Shown here one piece after another: positions 61,011-64,000 of a stretch of DNA of 64,000 bases. The DNA comes from Klebsiella pneumoniae. Lineage in GTDB: Bacteria > Myxococcota_A > UBA796 > SXON01. The position numbers and the translations under genes were made by a program. Position 1 is the first letter of the stretch; every line of letters starts with the position of its first letter. The notes beneath the pieces are model-generated. The model was given only the letters and a program-made list of their open reading frames with translations, was not told where the DNA came from and made no database searches. Location: assembly GCA_945861635.1 (NCBI GenBank), contig CAMAWH010000001.1, forward strand, positions 1-64,000. Reading direction: 5' to 3'.

Positions 61011-62768
61011 TCACTTTCGGCCCTTCGGCGGTGCAGGCATGTCGAACGCCATGGATGGCGGTTTTATCCCCTGAATGGAAAGCGTCCCGGCCCCCGGCCG
61101 CACGCGATCGGGCCAGGTCCAAGCCTCGTAGGTTGCTGTCGTCTCGCCGTTCCACCGGGTCGTGTCGTAGGCGTGCGCCCGCTTGCCCCGCACGGTCGGC
61201 TCGCCGAACAACTGCTCGGCAACGCGCTCGTAGGCCTTCGGCAGCCGGTCGAGCGCGAGAACGAAATATTCTCGATTGATCACCAGCGGGCCCAAACCCG
61301 CATCGAGCAGGCTCTGGAGATCCGCGCCCACGAACGTGAATACTCCGCTACCCCGGCGTTCCATCTCCTGGAGCCCGGCGAGGAAACTGTTTGCCGCGAT
61401 GAATGCGTCCCATCCTTTCGGACGCACCCGGTCTACCCAAAGTGCATGTCCGGTGATCAGCGCCTTGCGGTGGATGGTCTGATACATGATCGGGGTCTGC
61501 GAGCCGGCGACCGCGGGAGAAAGTGGCGGTTCCAGAAGGAGCGTTCCCGGCTCCTTTGCCAGGGATTCGTAAAACGGGACGGGCAGGCGCACGCGCGAAA
61601 ACAGTACGTGCCACGGCGCGTCCTGCAGATGGAGCTGAAGCGGAACCGTCAGCGCAAGCGCGATGCCCAGCAACGGTCGACTCCGGACGAAGCGATCCGA
61701 CATTCGGGCGGCGAGAACCAGCAGCACGACGTTTACGACGACGACGTGGCGATACGGCCACCAGAAGCGACGCAATGGCCCAGCGAGTCCGTACACCCAG
61801 GAGTACGGTCCGTTGGGAATCAGCGCACCCGCCATCAGGCTTGCAAACACGATGCCGACGAGCGCGAGTATGAGGTTGAGCCGGTCACGGATGAAGACGA
61901 GCGACAACGCGGCCAGCACAGTCGTCGTGAACGGCAGTGCCCGACCGGCAAAGCGCCCTTTTTCCAGCGCAAACGGAATCGCCGGCCAGCACGAATCGCT
62001 GACGGACTCGGGGTGGGGAAACGTGTCCTCCGACGTACCGGGAATCTCCGCCCAATACCGCAGGAATACCCAGAGGAGCGGCAGGATGGGGATCACGGCC
62101 GCGAGACTGAACACGGCCAGCCAACCGGCACTCGGACGCCGCCAGAGCAGGAGCAGAGCGCCCGCCATCACACCAAAAAATCCGTAATACCAGTAGAAAA
62201 AATGCGTGACCGCGAGCAGCGCGCCCGCGAGCACGGCCCGGCTGACCGTCGGCGCCGTCAAAAAACGAACCCAAGCCGCCAGGAAAAAAAATAGCCAACA
62301 AATCGAGACCTGACTGAATCGGCCCGCGCCGAGTTCGAAGACGGCGAAAACAAACAGAGTTCCTGTCGGGACCGCTGCAATGCTTCCGGACGGTGACACG
62401 CCCACGGCGCGGCAAAGCGTGTAGGCCGCGAGGCCATTCGCAGCGAGAATTAGAGGTTCGTACACGGTAGTCGCCAACGGCCACCCGAGCGCCCAATGAA
62501 AGGGCGCGTAGAGGAATCCCTCGCTGCCGTTTCCGGCGAGCCAAGGGGCGTCGCCAACGGGCCAGTAATAGCGGTCGTTGTGCAACACGCTCCCGCCCAC
62601 GCGCAGTTGGTCCGCGACCCAGGTCAGAAGCCAGTGATTTCCCAAGCAGTCCGGATGGACGTACCCGCAAAGGATCGTGTCGCCCGGGTTTGTCACTACG
62701 GGCCAACACACCGCAACTGCCGATGCCACGGCAAGAAACACGGCGAACACGGTCCATCGAATGGGCAC
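61011..62768 (-). CDS. GT-C-like polytopic membrane protein
   Basis: A 585-residue protein with an N-terminal TM, then an outer loop with CGYVHPDCLGNHWLLTW and LHNDRYYWPVGDAPWLAGNGSEGFLYAPFH, then about ten TM segments, the typical late FWWPYRHVVVVNVVLLVLAARM segment and a C-terminal soluble part. The loop motif 'P-D-C...NHW..TW' parallels that of the proteins at 36138 and 39321 (ND-x-W/FD-x-W). Donor is presumably a polyprenyl-phosphate sugar. It is divergent from the last gene, which begins 41 bases away. Confidence 0.68.
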   Translation of the reverse strand: MPIRWTVFAVFLAVASAVAVCWPVVTNPGDTILCGYVHPDCLGNHWLLTWVADQLRVGGSVLHNDRYYWPVGDAPWLAGNGSEGFLYAPFHWALGWPLATTVYEPLILAANGLAAYTLCRAVGVSPSGSIAAVPTGTLFVFAVFELGAGRFSQVSICWLFFFLAAWVRFLTAPTVSRAVLAGALLAVTHFFYWYYGFFGVMAGALLLLWRRPSAGWLAVFSLAAVIPILPLLWVFLRYWAEIPGTSEDTFPHPESVSDSCWPAIPFALEKGRFAGRALPFTTTVLAALSLVFIRDRLNLILALVGIVFASLMAGALIPNGPYSWVYGLAGPLRRFWWPYRHVVVVNVVLLVLAARMSDRFVRSRPLLGIALALTVPLQLHLQDAPWHVLFSRVRLPVPFYESLAKEPGTLLLEPPLSPAVAGSQTPIMYQTIHRKALITGHALWVDRVRPKGWDAFIAANSFLAGLQEMERRGSGVFTFVGADLQSLLDAGLGPLVINREYFVLALDRLPKAYERVAEQLFGEPTVRGKRAHAYDTTRWNGETTATYEAWTWPDRVRPGAGTLSIQGIKPPSMAFDMPAPPKGRK

Positions 62769-62809
62769 GCGGGAGCGTATCGCCGTTGGGCGTGGTTATT
62801 GCCGGCCAC

Positions 62810-64000
62810 ATGCTGAACCGTGCGCCGTCTTCCAACCGCGGACTCCGGGTGGTGGTGGCGCTCGCGCTCGCCAGCGCGCTGGTGGGTCCCGCAGCGGGGG
62901 CGGGCAGTTTCGTCGGCTCGAGTGGCGCAGAAGCCTATGGACACCTCTGGGTTCAGGCATGGGTGACGGATGCGTGGCCGGTGTGGCCCACGGGAACGGC
63001 CATGGCAAACGGCGCGTCCGCGTGGCCGGTCATCGATCCACTGCCGACGTGGTTCGCCGGTGGACTCGCGCGCGCGCTGACCGCGCTGGGCATGGACGGG
63101 CCGCGGGGCGCTTGGAACGCATACGCGTTTCTGGGTGTGTTCATCGCATCCCTTGGCGGCGCATCGCTGGCAGAAGCTGCCGGCGGACGCTGGGAAGTGG
63201 GCGCCGTCGGCATCGGCGCGGCCCCGATCTTCGTCGGATCGCTCGCCAGCGGGTTGAGTGAGGACTGGATGGTGGGATTGGTGGCGTTCGCTATTGCGAA
63301 CGCGCTTCGATCGCGGTGGTTGCGTGCCGGAGCCATCCTCGGAATTACCGCCTGGTGCGGCCTCTACCTCGCCTGGCTGGGCGCCGCTGCCTTGGTTGGT
63401 ATCGCCATATACCGCTGGGCCGATTGGCGGCGTTGGCTCGCGGGCGGATTGATCGCAGCGGCCCTGGGCAGCGGGGCAGCATGGCCCTTCCGGGCACGGC
63501 TGGCCGGCGAGGGCCATCGCTCGGGGAATTTCACACCGAGAGCAGAGCCGCTATGGCGAATTTCGCCTTGGAAATCATCGGATCTCGCGGCTTTTGTTAC
63601 CCCTGGAAAGGTCGATACCGCCGGCGCTGTCGTTCGGGAGCATCCGACCTACCTTGGCTGGACCACCATCGGCCTCGGCGTCGCCGCCGTGGTGCCGCCG
63701 TCCGTACCCGTGGTTCTCGCCGCGGCCGGATTGGCCGCCACGATCTCCGTTGCCGCCGGGGAGACGGTCTCGATTGCCGGAACTCCCACCCGCGCAGAAA
63801 ATCCCATCGCAACACTCTTTCGCCAGCTCCCGCTCGCAGGACGGTTCAACCATCTGGGCAGGACGATGCTGCTCGGGCAGATGGTCCTCGTCGCGATCGC
63901 CGCGCGCGGCGCGCGCCGTTTCCGACCCGGCGCCGCCGCGATTCTCATCCTCGCGGAGACAACATTTCTCTCGCCCGCGCGCGTACCCCTCCCCGGCACG
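62810..64000 (+). CDS. GT-C-like polytopic membrane protein, partial (cut by window end)
   Basis: At least 397 codons are open from the ATG at 62810 to the last base, so the gene continues beyond the window. The N-terminus has one TM, then an outer loop GSSGAEAYGHLWVQAWVTDAWPVWPTG with acidic residues and Trp, then six or more TM segments. The LAGRFNHLGRTMLLGQMVLVAIAAR segment parallels the FSKAYRPYRISVVTL and FSRISHAYRFAIGAA segments of the proteins at 39321 and 36138. It is divergent from the gene at 61011, and the two are probable distant paralogues. Confidence 0.65.
   Translation, partial: MLNRAPSSNRGLRVVVALALASALVGPAAGAGSFVGSSGAEAYGHLWVQAWVTDAWPVWPTGTAMANGASAWPVIDPLPTWFAGGLARALTALGMDGPRGAWNAYAFLGVFIASLGGASLAEAAGGRWEVGAVGIGAAPIFVGSLASGLSEDWMVGLVAFAIANALRSRWLRAGAILGITAWCGLYLAWLGAAALVGIAIYRWADWRRWLAGGLIAAALGSGAAWPFRARLAGEGHRSGNFTPRAEPLWRISPWKSSDLAAFVTPGKVDTAGAVVREHPTYLGWTTIGLGVAAVVPPSVPVVLAAAGLAATISVAAGETVSIAGTPTRAENPIATLFRQLPLAGRFNHLGRTMLLGQMVLVAIAARGARRFRPGAAAILILAETTFLSPARVPLPGT

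Noticed and set aside
1-64000. tRNA, rRNA, integrase, transposase or phage genes
   Set aside because: I saw no such sequence or motif on either strand; a tRNA scan was not possible, so a short RNA gene inside a coding region cannot be fully excluded.

Overview
The window is 64 kb of dense, GC-rich bacterial DNA with no RNA genes, phage, insertion sequences or CRISPR seen. Three predicted lipoproteins carry Asp/Ser/Ala-rich linkers right after the lipobox, there are many Cys-type lipoproteins, and many genes start on GTG or TTG and overlap the previous stop by four bases. Together this suggests an uncultured or poorly studied member of the Myxococcota or a related delta-proteobacterial lineage. 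That assignment is an inference from style; no marker gene proves it. No intergenic stretch reaches 300 bases.

Layout. 97-3052: a DpgA-like type III polyketide synthase, a crotonase, a GNAT acetyltransferase and a small winged-helix-like protein. 3061-9834: an alpha/beta hydrolase and a FAD amine oxidase on the minus strand; a membrane protein, phosphoglycerate mutase (gpmI) and threonine aldolase (ltaE) on the plus strand; then a VWA lipoprotein. 9990-15012: malate dehydrogenase, an ABC exporter and two membrane proteins. 15031-21373 (minus strand): a lipoprotein, undecaprenyl-PP synthase, an unknown protein with possible prenyltransferase features, DUF502, and a large membrane protein. 21875-26772 (minus strand): an Fe-S protein, an atypical sulfatase-fold enzyme, a membrane/SGNH fusion and DUF5989.

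26843-44314 is an accessory envelope region. It holds two sulfotransferases, an arginine-deiminase-fold enzyme, and three paralogous one-pass proteins (extracytoplasmic DDGxxPD domain, low-complexity linker, TM, cytosolic domain). Two of these paralogues sit next to SGNH hydrolases and one next to a GT-C-like membrane protein. More GT-C-like membrane proteins, lipoproteins and a lipoprotein sulfatase follow.

44411-55453 is the most unusual part. Three radical-SAM proteins with B12-binding-type N-termini are grouped with a degenerate rubrerythrin-like protein and with a 650-residue protein. In that protein a complete GyrB-type GHKL ATPase and transducer, with no TOPRIM domain, is fused directly to a SAM-dependent methyltransferase. 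A membrane beta-propeller protein, another GT-C-like protein and a UPF0104-type flippase-like protein complete the group. I regard the ATPase-methyltransferase fusion and its radical-SAM context as the best candidate for an undescribed system, probably biosynthesis or modification of an envelope or specialised metabolite.

55476-64000 returns to metabolism and surface proteins: asparaginase, oligoendopeptidase F, arginine decarboxylase, a lamin-tail lipoprotein and two more GT-C-like membrane proteins, the last cut by the window end. Three genes (uppS, ansA and the receptor-like gene at 34033) have no ATG, GTG or TTG in the conserved frame at a sensible place and appear to start at CTG.
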